DNA of 64,000 bases from Eubacterium_G segne (GCF_014287775.1 NZ_JACOOZ010000001.1:447244-511243); one strand, 5' to 3'. Counted from the first letter of the stretch, positions 33,621 to 43,441 are shown. The notes: generated by a model not told the origin, from the letters alone. Translations and numbers: made by a program.

Positions 33621-35669
33621 TTACTTAAAAATCATATGATATAACTGTGTAAGATACCCCTGTACCGGGAATGTCATTGCAAATACCAGTGACACAATTG
33701 TCATAAGTTTTATAAGAATGTTAATTGAAGGACCTGATGTATCCTTAAAAGGATCACCTACAGTGTCACCAACAACTGCTGCCTTGTGAGCCTCGCTACC
33801 CTTTCCTCCGGCAAAACCACCTTCAATAAATTTCTTTGCATTATCCCATGCACCACCTGAGTTAGCCATAAATATAGCCATCATAACACCACAAACTAAT
33901 GCCCCGCAAAGCATTCCACCAAGCGCTGCTGCTCCAAGAAGATATCCTACAACTAACGGTGTAACAACTGCCATAACTCCCGGAAGAATCATTTCATGAA
34001 GTGCTGCCTGAGTAGAAATACCTACGCACTTTTTATAATCAGGCTTTGAAGTTCCTGCAAGGATTCCCTTGTCAGCCTTAAACTGTCTTCTAACTTCCTC
34101 AATCATTTTGTTTGCGGCTTTGCCTACAGAACTCATGGTAAGAGCAGAGAACATAAATGGAAGCATTCCACCTATTAATAAGCCGGCAACAACTGATGCT
34201 GAAAGAATATTGATACTGCCAAGTCCTGCAACTTCAGCATATGAAACAAACAATGACAAAGCTGTAAGTGCTGCTGAACCAATGGCAAAACCTTTTCCAA
34301 TAGCCGCTGTTGTATTTCCTACTGAGTCAAGTTTATCAGTAATATCTCTTACGCTTTCGTCAAGTCCTGACATTTCGGCAATACCACCTGCATTATCGGC
34401 AATAGGACCATAGGCATCAACTGCAATTGTCATACCTGTAGTTGATAACATACCAACTGCTGCTAAAGCAATACCATACATTCCAAAGAATGCATAAGCT
34501 GATAAAACACCTAAAACAATAAATAAAATAGGAATAGCTGTTGACTTCATTCCCACTGACAAACCACTAATAATATTTGTAGCAGAACCTGTTTTTGAGC
34601 TTTCTGCAATTTCCTTAACGCTCTTGTATTTATCTGATGTGTACATTTCTGTAACTTTACCAATAGCTGTACCAACTATCAAACCTGCTAAAATGGCAAA
34701 GAAAGCTTTGAAATCTCCAAAGAAATAATAGCTGAAAATAGCTGATGCAATTATCTCTATCACTGTTGCACCATATTCACCTAAGTTCAATGCCTTCTGT
34801 GGGTCTGAACCTTCTTTTCCTCTAACGAAAAATGTAGCAATTACAGATGCAAGAACACCAACTGCTGCAATTACCAATGGGAAAATAATGTGAGCTGTCC
34901 CAAAATTGTTCTTTCCTGCCACAACTGATGCAACTGCCAATGTAACTACTGAAACAATTGCTCCAACGTAACTTTCAAAAAGGTCAGCTCCCATACCTGC
35001 AACGTCACCTACGTTATCACCAACATTGTCTGCAATAACTGCCGGGTTTCTTGGGTCATCCTCAGGAATACCTGCCTCAACCTTACCTACAAGGTCAGCT
35101 CCTACGTCAGCAGCCTTTGTATAAATACCACCACCAACTCTGGCAAAAAGTGCAATTGATGAAGCACCAAGGCTGAATCCTGTTAATATACTAACTGCTT
35201 CATTTGTAAAACCTGTAGTGTTCATAACAATAATTAAAATAACACTAAGCCCTAAAATACCAAATCCTACAACGCAAAGTCCCATAACGGCACCACCTGC
35301 AAAAGCTATTGATAATGCCTTGTTCATTCCACTTTCCTTTGCTGCATTTGCTGTACGTACATTAGCCTTTGTAGCTACATTCATTCCAACATATCCGGCA
35401 AGTGTGGAAAGAACTGCACCAATGATGAAACATACTGCTGTAAGCCAGTCGATTCCAACTCCCAAAACAACGAATAAAATTGCCACGAATATAATCAATA
35501 TTTTATACTCTGCAAAAAGAAAAGCTCTTGCACCTTCAGCAATGGCATCTGAAATTTCTTTCATTTTGTCATTTCCTGCATTGCTGTGTCCTATCTGTGT
35601 TGCCTTTATAAATGCAAATATTACTGCAATTATTCCTGCGACAGGTGCCAAATAAATAAGATTATTCAC
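33621..35669 (-). CDS. hppA: Membrane-bound pyrophosphatase, K+-dependent type
   Basis: A 682-residue ion pump that uses pyrophosphate hydrolysis to move H+ or Na+ across the membrane, with about 16 helices. The substrate site is visible as GGGIYTKAADVGADLVGK then DDPRNPAVIADNVGDNVGDVAGMGADLFESY near residues 175-230, and GDTVGDPFKDTSGPS near the C-terminus. GNTTAAIGKGFAIGSAA has Ala where K+-independent enzymes have Lys, so K+ dependence is expected. Which ion it pumps I do not call. The start is GTG with AAAAGGAGG in front. It is monocistronic, between a terminator and a 400-base upstream region. Confidence 0.95.
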   Translation of the reverse strand: MNNLIYLAPVAGIIAVIFAFIKATQIGHSNAGNDKMKEISDAIAEGARAFLFAEYKILIIFVAILFVVLGVGIDWLTAVCFIIGAVLSTLAGYVGMNVATKANVRTANAAKESGMNKALSIAFAGGAVMGLCVVGFGILGLSVILIIVMNTTGFTNEAVSILTGFSLGASSIALFARVGGGIYTKAADVGADLVGKVEAGIPEDDPRNPAVIADNVGDNVGDVAGMGADLFESYVGAIVSVVTLAVASVVAGKNNFGTAHIIFPLVIAAVGVLASVIATFFVRGKEGSDPQKALNLGEYGATVIEIIASAIFSYYFFGDFKAFFAILAGLIVGTAIGKVTEMYTSDKYKSVKEIAESSKTGSATNIISGLSVGMKSTAIPILFIVLGVLSAYAFFGMYGIALAAVGMLSTTGMTIAVDAYGPIADNAGGIAEMSGLDESVRDITDKLDSVGNTTAAIGKGFAIGSAALTALSLFVSYAEVAGLGSINILSASVVAGLLIGGMLPFMFSALTMSSVGKAANKMIEEVRRQFKADKGILAGTSKPDYKKCVGISTQAALHEMILPGVMAVVTPLVVGYLLGAAALGGMLCGALVCGVMMAIFMANSGGAWDNAKKFIEGGFAGGKGSEAHKAAVVGDTVGDPFKDTSGPSINILIKLMTIVSLVFAMTFPVQGYLTQLYHMIFK

Positions 35670-35831
35670 TAAAATTTCCTCCTTTTCAAAATCGTTCTCT
35701 CAAACAATAATAAAAATATATTAAAGCTTATTTTTTGTTCGTTAAAAAAATAACAAACTTTACACTGTTTTTTTACCTTACCATTTATGTTCACATAAAT
35801 CAATACACAATTTTATAAAAAAAGTAAATTT

Positions 35832-35851
35832 TTTCACCATAACAGGTGAAA
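35832..35851. promoter_or_regulatory. Inverted repeat in the hppA-Lrp divergent region
   Basis: TTTCACC (35832-35838) and GGTGAAA (35845-35851) form a perfect 7-bp inverted repeat with a six-base spacer, in the 410-base AT-rich divergent region 35670-36079. It could be an operator for one of the two genes or for the Lrp protein itself. The rest of the region left of 35970 has no other clear feature. Confidence 0.35.
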
Positions 35852-35975
35852 CACACCTTTTTCCTTATACTTTTAATACTCATATTATATTATGTTATTA
35901 ATTGCAATAATTTATAAATTATTCTTTTTTCATGTATCCGTTTATATGACCGGTGCAAATATGGAAAGAAAGTTA

Positions 35976-36005
35976 TTGTATATTTTTTAAAGTATATGCT
36001 ATAAT
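35976..36005 (+). promoter_or_regulatory. Promoter of the Lrp/AsnC gene
   Basis: TTGTAT (35976-35981) and TATAAT (36000-36005) are 18 bases apart, 75 bases before the start codon. Confidence 0.6.
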
Positions 36006-36079
36006 TAATAAGTATTTTGTAAGGAATAATCTTTATAAAATAAACAAAGACTGAAATTTATTACGAAAGGAGTACTACT

Positions 36080-36541
36080 ATGAGACATGATTTAGACCAC
36101 ATCGATGAGCAGATTATTAAGCTTCTGCATGCCAATGCCCGCATCCCCCTTAAAACTATTGCGAGCCAGGTGTTTTTATCATCCCCTGCGGTATCTGCCA
36201 GAATTGAACGATTAGAGCAGGCAGGAATTATAACAGGATATAGTGCCAAAATTAATCCCGCAGAGTTAGGCTATCACATTAAGGCATTTATTAACCTTGA
36301 GGTAAATCCGGACCAGAAGAAGGAATTTTATCCTTACATAAAAAGATGCAACAACGTTGTTGAATGTAACTGCGTTACCGGTGATTATGCCATGCTTATT
36401 GAGGTTATGTTTAAAAGCACTGAAGAGCTTGACCATTTTATAGGTGAGCTTCAGACTTTTGGAAGCACAAAGACACAGATTGTTTTTTCAACTTCCGTTG
36501 AACATCGTGGAGTACCTATTGCCGACGATGAATTATTTTAG
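36080..36541 (+). CDS. Lrp/AsnC-family transcriptional regulator
   Basis: A 153-residue feast/famine regulator. Residues 5-60 hold the helix-turn-helix (LDHIDEQIIKLLHANARIPLKTIASQVFLSSPAVSARIERLEQAGII). Residues 65-150 are the RAM ligand-binding domain (HIKAFINLEVNPDQ, VVECNCVTGDYAMLIEVMFKS). It usually senses an amino acid as an octamer. Its divergent position from hppA and adjacency to the polysaccharide locus give no firm target. CGAAAGGAG supports the start. Confidence 0.92.
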   Translation: MRHDLDHIDEQIIKLLHANARIPLKTIASQVFLSSPAVSARIERLEQAGIITGYSAKINPAELGYHIKAFINLEVNPDQKKEFYPYIKRCNNVVECNCVTGDYAMLIEVMFKSTEELDHFIGELQTFGSTKTQIVFSTSVEHRGVPIADDELF

Positions 36542-36579
36542 ATATTAAATATGGCAATAGCCATTTATGGAGAAACAGT

Positions 36580-37785
36580 ATGATATATGAAAATGAGATT
36601 AGATATGTTTTATGTTTGTTAAAATGTGCTGTTTCAGACGAAATACCTCCCAATCCACCTGAAAACCTTGATTGGGAGGTTATTTTTAAGATTGGGAAAA
36701 GTCATAAAATCTATTCCACCTTATTTTTTGGACTTCAAAAACTTTCCCCTTCCTTATATTCGTCTATACCACATTTTGAAGATTACGCCACTGAATATAG
36801 GAAGAATCTGGTTTTAGACACTAACCGTTCCTTTGAAATTGACATAATAAAAAAAGAATTAAAAAAGAATGACATAGATTTTGTTTTGCTAAAGGGCACT
36901 GTAATTAAATACCTTTATCCTGATACGGCGATGAGAGTTATGAGCGACGTTGATATTTTATATCGCTCTCAAATTCAAAAGATTAACCGACAAAACGAAC
37001 TGCTTATTTCCCTTATGGAAAATATCGGATACAAAGTATGGTCAAGAGAACCTTTGGAAATAAGTTTTTATAAGCCGCTGGCAGCTATCTCCAGAAATAT
37101 GCGTATAGAAATGCAAACAGAGCTTATTGATAAAGGATATGAGGTCTGGTCTGATTACCTAAAAAACATATGGGATAAGCTTATTAAAAAAAGTGACCAT
37201 GAATATGTTATGAGGGATGAAGATTTTTATATTTATCATATCATTCATATGGCAAAACACTTTATTAACGGTGGCATCGGAATTGTTCATATTCTGGATA
37301 TTTGGATTATGATTAATGCCTACCGGTCAGTGGACAAAGATTATATAGCCGGAGAGCTTAAAGGTATAGGGCTTTTGGATTTTGAAAAAAATGCCCGGGC
37401 TTTATGTAAATATTGGTTTAGTAATGACTATGTAATACCGGATGATTACACAAGGAAAACACTGAAACTTATGGAAACCTTTGTTATTTCCAATGGTGCC
37501 TATGGAACCTCTGCCCAGGCTGAGGCCAACCGTGTGGTAGAAGATAATGGTAAAAAAGTTTCCCTAATGGCAAAGATATTTCCTAAAAAAAACATCATGA
37601 TTAATTATTATGGAGATATATTAAAAAAACACCCTTCCCTCCTGCCTTTTTATTACATAAGGCTTAATTTGAAGCGTGTTTTCTTAGCACCTAAAAGTAG
37701 CAGTAAGCGACTTAAGGCAATGAATAGTGTCACTGACAGGCAGATAAGCAAAACCCGGGAGCTTATGAAAAGATGCGGTTTATAA
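36580..37785 (+). CDS. Nucleotidyltransferase-like protein (NTP_transf_5 family)
   Basis: A 401-residue member of the uncharacterised nucleotidyltransferase family often found in capsule and exopolysaccharide clusters. The polymerase-beta-like core shows DFVLLKGTVIKYLYPDTAMRVMSDVDILY near residues 96-127, where SDVDIL carries the paired catalytic Asp. A helical half with IIHMAKHFINGGIGIVHILDIWIM follows. What it modifies is unknown. It starts 39 bases after the Lrp gene, so the two may be co-transcribed, and its 3' end overlaps the convergent vanZ gene by 23 bases. GGAGAAACAGTATG precedes it. Confidence 0.8.
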   Translation: MIYENEIRYVLCLLKCAVSDEIPPNPPENLDWEVIFKIGKSHKIYSTLFFGLQKLSPSLYSSIPHFEDYATEYRKNLVLDTNRSFEIDIIKKELKKNDIDFVLLKGTVIKYLYPDTAMRVMSDVDILYRSQIQKINRQNELLISLMENIGYKVWSREPLEISFYKPLAAISRNMRIEMQTELIDKGYEVWSDYLKNIWDKLIKKSDHEYVMRDEDFYIYHIIHMAKHFINGGIGIVHILDIWIMINAYRSVDKDYIAGELKGIGLLDFEKNARALCKYWFSNDYVIPDDYTRKTLKLMETFVISNGAYGTSAQAEANRVVEDNGKKVSLMAKIFPKKNIMINYYGDILKKHPSLLPFYYIRLNLKRVFLAPKSSSKRLKAMNSVTDRQISKTRELMKRCGL

Positions 37786-38260
37786 TCTTAACTGCAATTA
37801 AGTACAAGCCATATCCAATGGCTGCACCCACTGTATTTAATATAACATCATCTATATCACAGTGACCAAAAGCTGAAATATATTGGAATATTTCTATACA
37901 TACTGATAAAATGCAGGCGGACAATATTGTTCTCCTGCAATTTTTTTGTATGCTTTTTTCCATAACAAAGGGGTACAAAAACCCGTAGGGCATAAACATA
38001 ATAATGTTACACGCCAGATTTTTAACAAACCAATCTGTTATGGCTCTTGCCTGTTGTATATAAGGTATAATCGTTTTAAATGGAATAAGCTGAGGTGTAA
38101 GTCTTGCTACCTCAGCTCCTTTCATCCATCCTTTTATGGTATTGCTTACCAATCCCGTGGGAAATTTTAAAACAATTACTATAAACAGGATTCCTAAATA
38201 TAATGCAAAAATTCCACTTACACAAATATGAAAAATCTTCTCTTTCTTATTCATCTTCAT
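37763..38260 (-). CDS. VanZ-family membrane protein
   Basis: A 165-residue protein with four or five helices of the VanZ family: GIFALYLGILFIVIVLKFP, NLACNIIMFMPYGFLYPFV near residue 85, the acid-bearing segment CIEIFQYISAFGHCDIDDVILNTVGAAIGYGLY and a short C-terminus. VanZ confers low-level teicoplanin resistance in enterococci, but most homologues are of unknown function and often lie in polysaccharide clusters. The start overlaps the upstream kinase gene's end by 14 bases, so it is the last gene of that operon. Confidence 0.87.
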   Translation of the reverse strand: MKMNKKEKIFHICVSGIFALYLGILFIVIVLKFPTGLVSNTIKGWMKGAEVARLTPQLIPFKTIIPYIQQARAITDWFVKNLACNIIMFMPYGFLYPFVMEKSIQKNCRRTILSACILSVCIEIFQYISAFGHCDIDDVILNTVGAAIGYGLYLIAVKIINRIFS

Positions 38261-39872
38261 TTTTATTTTCGCCTTTATTCTTTCTTTCGTTCTCTAACGC
38301 TTTCTTTTGTTCATCCGTTGTAGTTAAAGAAATACTCTTTGTAACCTTTCTAGGCTTGCTTCTAAATTCCTTGTCCGAATACTTTCCGTAACTTCCATAA
38401 CCATAGCTGTAATAACCATAACTTCTATAGTATCCGCCATAATTATAACCACCGTAATGCTTGCCGTATCCGTAACCGTAAGAAAGTTTAAGCTTACCTG
38501 CTGTTCCATTAAGCACACATCCAATTATCGGCACACGGGTATATGAGAACTCCTGAATGGTATCAAGAATCTTGTTTACCTTGGCACCATCTTCCTTAAC
38601 TACATAAACTACACTATCGCTGTACTTAGCCCAAACCGCAGCATCTGAAACCTCACTACATGCCGGAGCATCTATTATTACATAATCAACTACATCTCTA
38701 CATTCGTTAATAAAACTCTCCATGGCATCTGAGTTTAAACAGTCAACAGCGGTTTTATCCTTAACCGGCAAATCCGGGGCTAACATAATTACTCTTGTGT
38801 CCTTAATGTTGGCTATGGCATCACTGCTTTTAACCTCTTTATTTAAGAACTGCTCCATATCATAGCTGGCAAGACCCTCTCTTAAAAGCTCCGGATTTAC
38901 CCTGCTCCTTAAATCAGGTCTCCTAATATTACCTTCAATAAGCATAACCTTATTTTGAAGTTTAGACAATGAGTATGCAAGATTTAAGGCAAATGTAGTT
39001 TTACCTTCCCCCGCCTGGGTACTGGTAACTAATATAACCTTGCTATTTTTTCTCTCTAACTCTCTCTCACATCGTGAGGTAATAGTTCGCATTGCCTCTA
39101 AATATCTAAAACCAATTTCCTTGTTTAATATGGAAATCTTATATTTCTTGTCCTTTTTGCTGTTTCCAACTACCGGCAACGCTCCAAAACATGTAACACT
39201 TAAATACTTTTCTATGTCGTCTCTTGACTCAATAGTCTTAACAAAGAAAGCATATATAATACTTGGCAGCAATCCCAAAACTAAACCTATAAATCCATAT
39301 TTTAAAGTCTGATTCACCGGCTGATATGGATTAATGGCAGTATCTCCTCCGGACGGGCGCTCCAAAACCGTAAGTTTTGTCTCACCTAAAACGAATTCAA
39401 CCACTTCTGAATAGTTATTAATAACAGAATCAATAACCTTGGAGTTCATTTCCGCATTGGTTCCGGTTGCCTTAATACTGATAATATTAGTGTTTTCAAC
39501 AGCTGCCACGGTAATTACACTAGGCACATATGAAAGCCCTAAATCCTTCTTGATAATTTCATAAAAAACTTCATTATTAATAAGGTAATTAAAACTTACG
39601 CTCAGAGTAGATGCCAACTGATTGTTATCTGTGTATGTCTCATCCGGTCCGTCATACTCCGGAGAAGTAATGGAAAATGTAACTTCTGACTGGTACATAG
39701 GTATGTAGCCGGTCTTATACTTGTAATATCCAAGGAAACCTGCTACTACCATTAAAATAACTGCAATCCACCATAATTTCAGAAATGCCTTTCCGAAGCT
39801 TTCCATTATTTCTGCAAGACTCTTTGTCTCTTTTTGTTCCTCTGCGATGTTATTGTCCATATTATTCATCAT
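38247..39872 (-). CDS. Wzz/BY-kinase paralogue with tyrosine-rich tail and altered Walker A'
   Basis: A 541-residue polysaccharide co-polymerase/tyrosine kinase. It has a Wzz domain with two membrane helices (WWIAVILMVVAGFLGYY and TLKYGFIGLVLGLLPSIIYA) and a cytoplasmic ATPase with Walker A GEGKTTFAL near residue 288 and Walker B VDYVIIDAP. The Walker A' motif reads LIEGNIRRP, whereas functional BY-kinases have IDaDxR; both acidic residues are replaced. The tail (about 466-498) is Gly/Tyr-rich, with 15 tyrosines in a GYGYGKHYGGYNYGGYY-type repeat, the usual autophosphorylation cluster. It may be a phosphorylation substrate of the intact kinase encoded just upstream. The start at 39872 has GGTGG six bases ahead and overlaps the upstream gene by 11. 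Confidence 0.88.
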   Translation of the reverse strand: MMNNMDNNIAEEQKETKSLAEIMESFGKAFLKLWWIAVILMVVAGFLGYYKYKTGYIPMYQSEVTFSITSPEYDGPDETYTDNNQLASTLSVSFNYLINNEVFYEIIKKDLGLSYVPSVITVAAVENTNIISIKATGTNAEMNSKVIDSVINNYSEVVEFVLGETKLTVLERPSGGDTAINPYQPVNQTLKYGFIGLVLGLLPSIIYAFFVKTIESRDDIEKYLSVTCFGALPVVGNSKKDKKYKISILNKEIGFRYLEAMRTITSRCERELERKNSKVILVTSTQAGEGKTTFALNLAYSLSKLQNKVMLIEGNIRRPDLRSRVNPELLREGLASYDMEQFLNKEVKSSDAIANIKDTRVIMLAPDLPVKDKTAVDCLNSDAMESFINECRDVVDYVIIDAPACSEVSDAAVWAKYSDSVVYVVKEDGAKVNKILDTIQEFSYTRVPIIGCVLNGTAGKLKLSYGYGYGKHYGGYNYGGYYRSYGYYSYGYGSYGKYSDKEFRSKPRKVTKSISLTTTDEQKKALENERKNKGENKNEDE

Positions 39873-41280
39873 AAACTTCCACCGCCCTTTCGCTGCTTTG
39901 GTCATATCCAAAGTTCTTTATGCCTGACTTATTTCCAAAAGTCTTATAGTTGTTCAAAATACAGCCTAACAGCTTAGCATTGGAATCATTTACTAAGTTA
40001 ATACTGTATTCAATATCTTTCTCATATGAGTAGTCATATCTGACTACAATAGATACAAAGTCAACCACATCACACAACGCCTCTGCATCAGATACCATTG
40101 CCATAGGTGGTGTATCCAATATAACATAGTCTGCCATCTTGCTACACTTATGCACAAGGTCTTTCATGGCTCCGGACTTTACATATTCATGGGTGCTTGA
40201 GTGTCCTTTGGTAGGCATTATAATATCAAGACCTAACTTTTCCTCATGGTATAAAACCTCATCCAGACCACAGTCACCTTGCAATAACTTAATCACATCC
40301 ACAACATTGTCCTTAGGAATGTCCAGCATCTTGCAAATAGCAGGCTTTCTCATATCTGCATCGATAATAATAACCTTCTTTCCATCCCTTGCAAAGGAAA
40401 GGGCAAGATTAAGAGCTACCGTGGATTTTCCTTCATTTTCACAAACGCTGGTAACCATGTAAACATTTTTTTCAGGATTTCTTTCATGTTCATATTCCAT
40501 TTTAACCCTGATATTATTTATTGACTCAATAAATCTCGTTGAAATAATGGGGCTGGTTATCAGCAAAACCTTAACTTTCTGTGCAATCTTTGCCTTGAAG
40601 GTTCTGTTTTTCCTTTCATGATAAATTGAACCTAAAAGGGTTGTTCCTAACTGTTCTTCAACTGCATCTTCAGTTTTTAATGTTTTACGCATTATACTTA
40701 AAGCTGCTAGAATTAAAGCCGCTACAAAAGCACAAATCATTCCCGTCTCAATAGATTTACTGCGGGGCATAAGGGCATTGTCAGGATGTGTAGACACCAC
40801 CGGTGCCCTTAAAGTATCAATAACCGCATCTGAATTTAAATATTCTGACAATTCATTATAGTTGTCCATAATAGAACCGATAATCTGGAAGGATTTAACA
40901 GGATTTCCCGATACTACCGTAACCTTCATCAGGTTAGTTTCCGTAATCAGTTCAACATTCATATTCACATCTTTCATATCAATATGAAGCTCTTTTTTTA
41001 TGCGGTTTTTCATAATATCTGCATCTAAAAGATTCTGGAAAACACTTATAACATTTTCCGCAAATCTTTTATTAGTGTAAACATATCCTGTACTCTGTCT
41101 TGGGGTTACTACATATATAGCTGAACTGCTATACTGTGGTTCATAGGAATCCTTGATATAAGAATATGTTACCATGGTTCCTATGGCTCCAATCATGATA
41201 ATAATCCACAGTCCGTACAGCAAATCTTTACTAAGAGAATATAAATCTAAATTATGTATATTAAAGGTTTTTTTATCCAT
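39862..41280 (-). CDS. Wzz/BY-kinase, intact ATPase, short tail
   Basis: A 472-residue polysaccharide chain-length determinant fused to a bacterial tyrosine kinase. Two membrane helices (residues 22-43 and 178-196) flank an extracellular Wzz domain. The kinase has Walker A ENEGKSTVALN near 282, a proper Walker A' IIIDADMRKP near 304 and Walker B DYVILDTPPMA near 385. Unlike its partner it has only two tyrosines near the C-terminus (NFGYDQ and EVYDE). Family members tune export of surface polysaccharide by cycling phosphorylation. GGAGG precedes the ATG, and the gene starts one base after the Ig-like protein's end. Confidence 0.92.
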   Translation of the reverse strand: MDKKTFNIHNLDLYSLSKDLLYGLWIIIMIGAIGTMVTYSYIKDSYEPQYSSSAIYVVTPRQSTGYVYTNKRFAENVISVFQNLLDADIMKNRIKKELHIDMKDVNMNVELITETNLMKVTVVSGNPVKSFQIIGSIMDNYNELSEYLNSDAVIDTLRAPVVSTHPDNALMPRSKSIETGMICAFVAALILAALSIMRKTLKTEDAVEEQLGTTLLGSIYHERKNRTFKAKIAQKVKVLLITSPIISTRFIESINNIRVKMEYEHERNPEKNVYMVTSVCENEGKSTVALNLALSFARDGKKVIIIDADMRKPAICKMLDIPKDNVVDVIKLLQGDCGLDEVLYHEEKLGLDIIMPTKGHSSTHEYVKSGAMKDLVHKCSKMADYVILDTPPMAMVSDAEALCDVVDFVSIVVRYDYSYEKDIEYSINLVNDSNAKLLGCILNNYKTFGNKSGIKNFGYDQSSERAVEVYDE

Positions 41281-42111
41281 TTATTCCTCCACAATAACAA
41301 CGAGATATGTTATATATTCGTTTTCCTGTTCATAGTTCACTGCATATTCTACCGTATAGCTTCCCGGCTTCTTTAAATTAACGGAAGATTTTACCACCTT
41401 TACCAGATTAGCAGGCAGTTCCTTTCCATTTTTATCCTTAACTGATGCAACATAGCTTTCCGGATTGAATTTGTCACCAACCTTAAGGTATACAATATTT
41501 TTCTTAAGCTTAATGGTAGGTGCCAAATTATTTTCCTGCCTAATGGTTACAGTAGCTTTAATGGTAGATGTAGCTCCCAGACTGTTAGTAGCCTGAGCGG
41601 TAATTACATATGAACCTGCAATTCTTGTAGATGCAATACTTGACAAAATCTTTACCTTATCAGTTATATCACCATCAACATCATCTACCGCGCCTAAAAC
41701 ATCTGGTACATTAACATCTGAACCAACATAGAAGCATAACGGAGCCGACAATGTAAATCGCGGCTTTCTATAATCTGTGTACTGAACCTGTCTGGTTTTC
41801 TTAGTAACATTATTGTCTGAATCTGATACTACATAAGTTATATTACTAATATGTTTTTTCTTGTCCACAAACTTGGAAATACTTTCAATTACAATATTGC
41901 TAGTGATGTCTCCGTCCTCTGCATCCTTTGCAATAACGTCCTTTAACAATTTTGATTCGTCATCCTTTATGGATACCTTAATTAAATCATCTCCGAACTC
42001 AATAGTTGGAGCATGGTTATTATCTGCCGTTTTCTCTTTATAATAATTAGCTGAAAACACAATGGTAACAGCTAAAAAGACAACAACAATCAATGCCTTA
42101 ATTACTCTCAT
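41281..42111 (-). CDS. Membrane-anchored protein with Ig-like (DUF5011/Cry22-type) domains
   Basis: A 276-residue protein with an N-terminal anchor or uncleaved signal (VIKALIVVVFLAVTIVFSA) and about three extracellular Ig-like beta domains: residues 32-110 (DAEDGDITSNIVI, a DUF5011 signature), 115-195 (GAVDDVDGDITDKVKI with GSYVITAQATNSLG) and 198-276 (YLKVGDKFNPESYVASVKDKNGKEL). The final lines (KPGSYTVEYAV) fit the same fold. It adjoins the kinase gene by one base and is presumably in the same transcript, perhaps as a surface scaffold for the polysaccharide machinery. AGAGGCAATATG gives the start. Confidence 0.82.
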   Translation of the reverse strand: MRVIKALIVVVFLAVTIVFSANYYKEKTADNNHAPTIEFGDDLIKVSIKDDESKLLKDVIAKDAEDGDITSNIVIESISKFVDKKKHISNITYVVSDSDNNVTKKTRQVQYTDYRKPRFTLSAPLCFYVGSDVNVPDVLGAVDDVDGDITDKVKILSSIASTRIAGSYVITAQATNSLGATSTIKATVTIRQENNLAPTIKLKKNIVYLKVGDKFNPESYVASVKDKNGKELPANLVKVVKSSVNLKKPGSYTVEYAVNYEQENEYITYLVVIVEE

Positions 42112-42266
42112 ATTGCCTCTTCTTTCCTCTAATGCTTATTTATTAACAGTAGTATTATACCCGATAACTTATGGGATGTTCAATAGGTAAGTTGGGGTTT
42201 TGTGATTTCAATTTTCAATAATATGTTTATTTTTAATCTCAAATTTAAGGTAAAAAATCAGTGTCC

Positions 42267-43253
42267 CTATTCATCAGATAACTTATATATATTACCACAT
42301 TGATAAATTTTTAATTTTTCTTTCTTTATTTTACACTTGCAATCAAGCCTTCTTATAACTTTTCCATTTCTATTTTCTAATTTTGATATAATACATTGTT
42401 GCTTATCCTCGTATATAATAAAATAGATATTAACATTTTTCCCATCCATTTTAAATTCAGATTTTTCGTTGTTTCTCACTGTATCAATAATTACTTCATA
42501 ATCTTTTCTTTGTAATTCGTAATTTTTCCCATAAGAATACAATAATATCACTTCAAGAAATAGAGCCAAAATCACAATTATAATACAAGATAGTACCCAT
42601 CCGTATTTTCCTCTTTTACTATTTTCGTTTTTTATTACTGACTCTCCACTACCTCCATTCTTGAGCTGTCTTTTTTTCATATTATCATTATGTATTTTAC
42701 TATGTATAAGTCTAAAGAATCTATCATTTTTGTGTATACATAGTAAGATTGCATATATATTTACAACAAAACTTGTATATAATGCCAAAATTAAAAATCT
42801 ACTTATCTGATTCCTATTAGCTCTTCGAAATTCACTTACCGCTTGCCTCATAGAAAAATTGGTTTCTAAAATACTGATAAAAATTATTACACCTGTTACG
42901 AATAATACATATGCTATTGATTTTAGTTTACGCCTTAATCTAAGTCTCCCAGTATCTTCAACCGTCCCTATAGCATATAATATATAATTTGATGCAAACA
43001 TTATTAACAATATAAATATATATTTAGCAATGGTAACTATTATTGTTTCACCGGACATATCTATATATTCATCTCCCAAACAATACACTGAATACGCCCC
43101 TTTATAATAGCTATAATATAATATTCTGCAAACAATAAAAAGCACTGTTAATGCCCCCGCAACAACAGTAGAAATTAGCTTCCAATGTTTTTCGCATATT
43201 ATAATTTTTTCCTTAATTGACTTGTTTTTAATTACTTCTATCAATTCGTTCAT
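42267..43253 (-). CDS. Membrane protein of unknown function
   Basis: A 328-residue protein I do not recognise. It has five or six hydrophobic segments: LISTVVAGALTVLFIVCRILY, IAKYIFILLIMFASNYILY, AYVLFVTGVIIFISIL, FLILALYTSFVVNIYAILLCI and WVLSCIIIVILALFLEVILLY. After the last helix comes an extracytoplasmic C-terminal part of about 90 residues with beta-like character and two lysine-flanked cysteines (DCKCKI). The layout of soluble basic segment, helices and external domain could suit a sensor or anti-sigma-like partner of the adjacent sigma factor. That is conjecture. The start at 43253 is preceded by GGTGAG. The gap 42112-42266 holds no other feature. Confidence 0.65.
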   Translation of the reverse strand: MNELIEVIKNKSIKEKIIICEKHWKLISTVVAGALTVLFIVCRILYYSYYKGAYSVYCLGDEYIDMSGETIIVTIAKYIFILLIMFASNYILYAIGTVEDTGRLRLRRKLKSIAYVLFVTGVIIFISILETNFSMRQAVSEFRRANRNQISRFLILALYTSFVVNIYAILLCIHKNDRFFRLIHSKIHNDNMKKRQLKNGGSGESVIKNENSKRGKYGWVLSCIIIVILALFLEVILLYSYGKNYELQRKDYEVIIDTVRNNEKSEFKMDGKNVNIYFIIYEDKQQCIISKLENRNGKVIRRLDCKCKIKKEKLKIYQCGNIYKLSDE

Positions 43254-43371
43254 TACTCTCACCGTCTCTCACTTTTATTTACGCTCATTACTATAATATT
43301 TTTAGTTTTAATGCAAAACATTCAATGTTATTTATGCTCTCCTCTTAAAATAAAATAGTTCACACAACAAC

Positions 43372-43438
43372 AAAAGCATTTTCGATTTATAATTACAACA
43401 GTGCCACACCACCGTCCGCTAATCTCGAAAATGCTTTA
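43372..43438 (-). terminator. Terminator after the sigma factor gene
   Basis: A perfect 13-bp stem (AAAGCATTTTCGA 43373-43385 with TCGAAAATGCTTT 43425-43437) encloses a 39-base loop. It starts five bases after the sigma-factor stop. Confidence 0.7.
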
Positions 43439-43441
43439 ATT

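Noticed and set aside
35670..36079. A riboswitch or small RNA in the long hppA-Lrp region
   Set aside because: Only a short inverted repeat and one promoter could be seen; no conserved aptamer motif was recognised.
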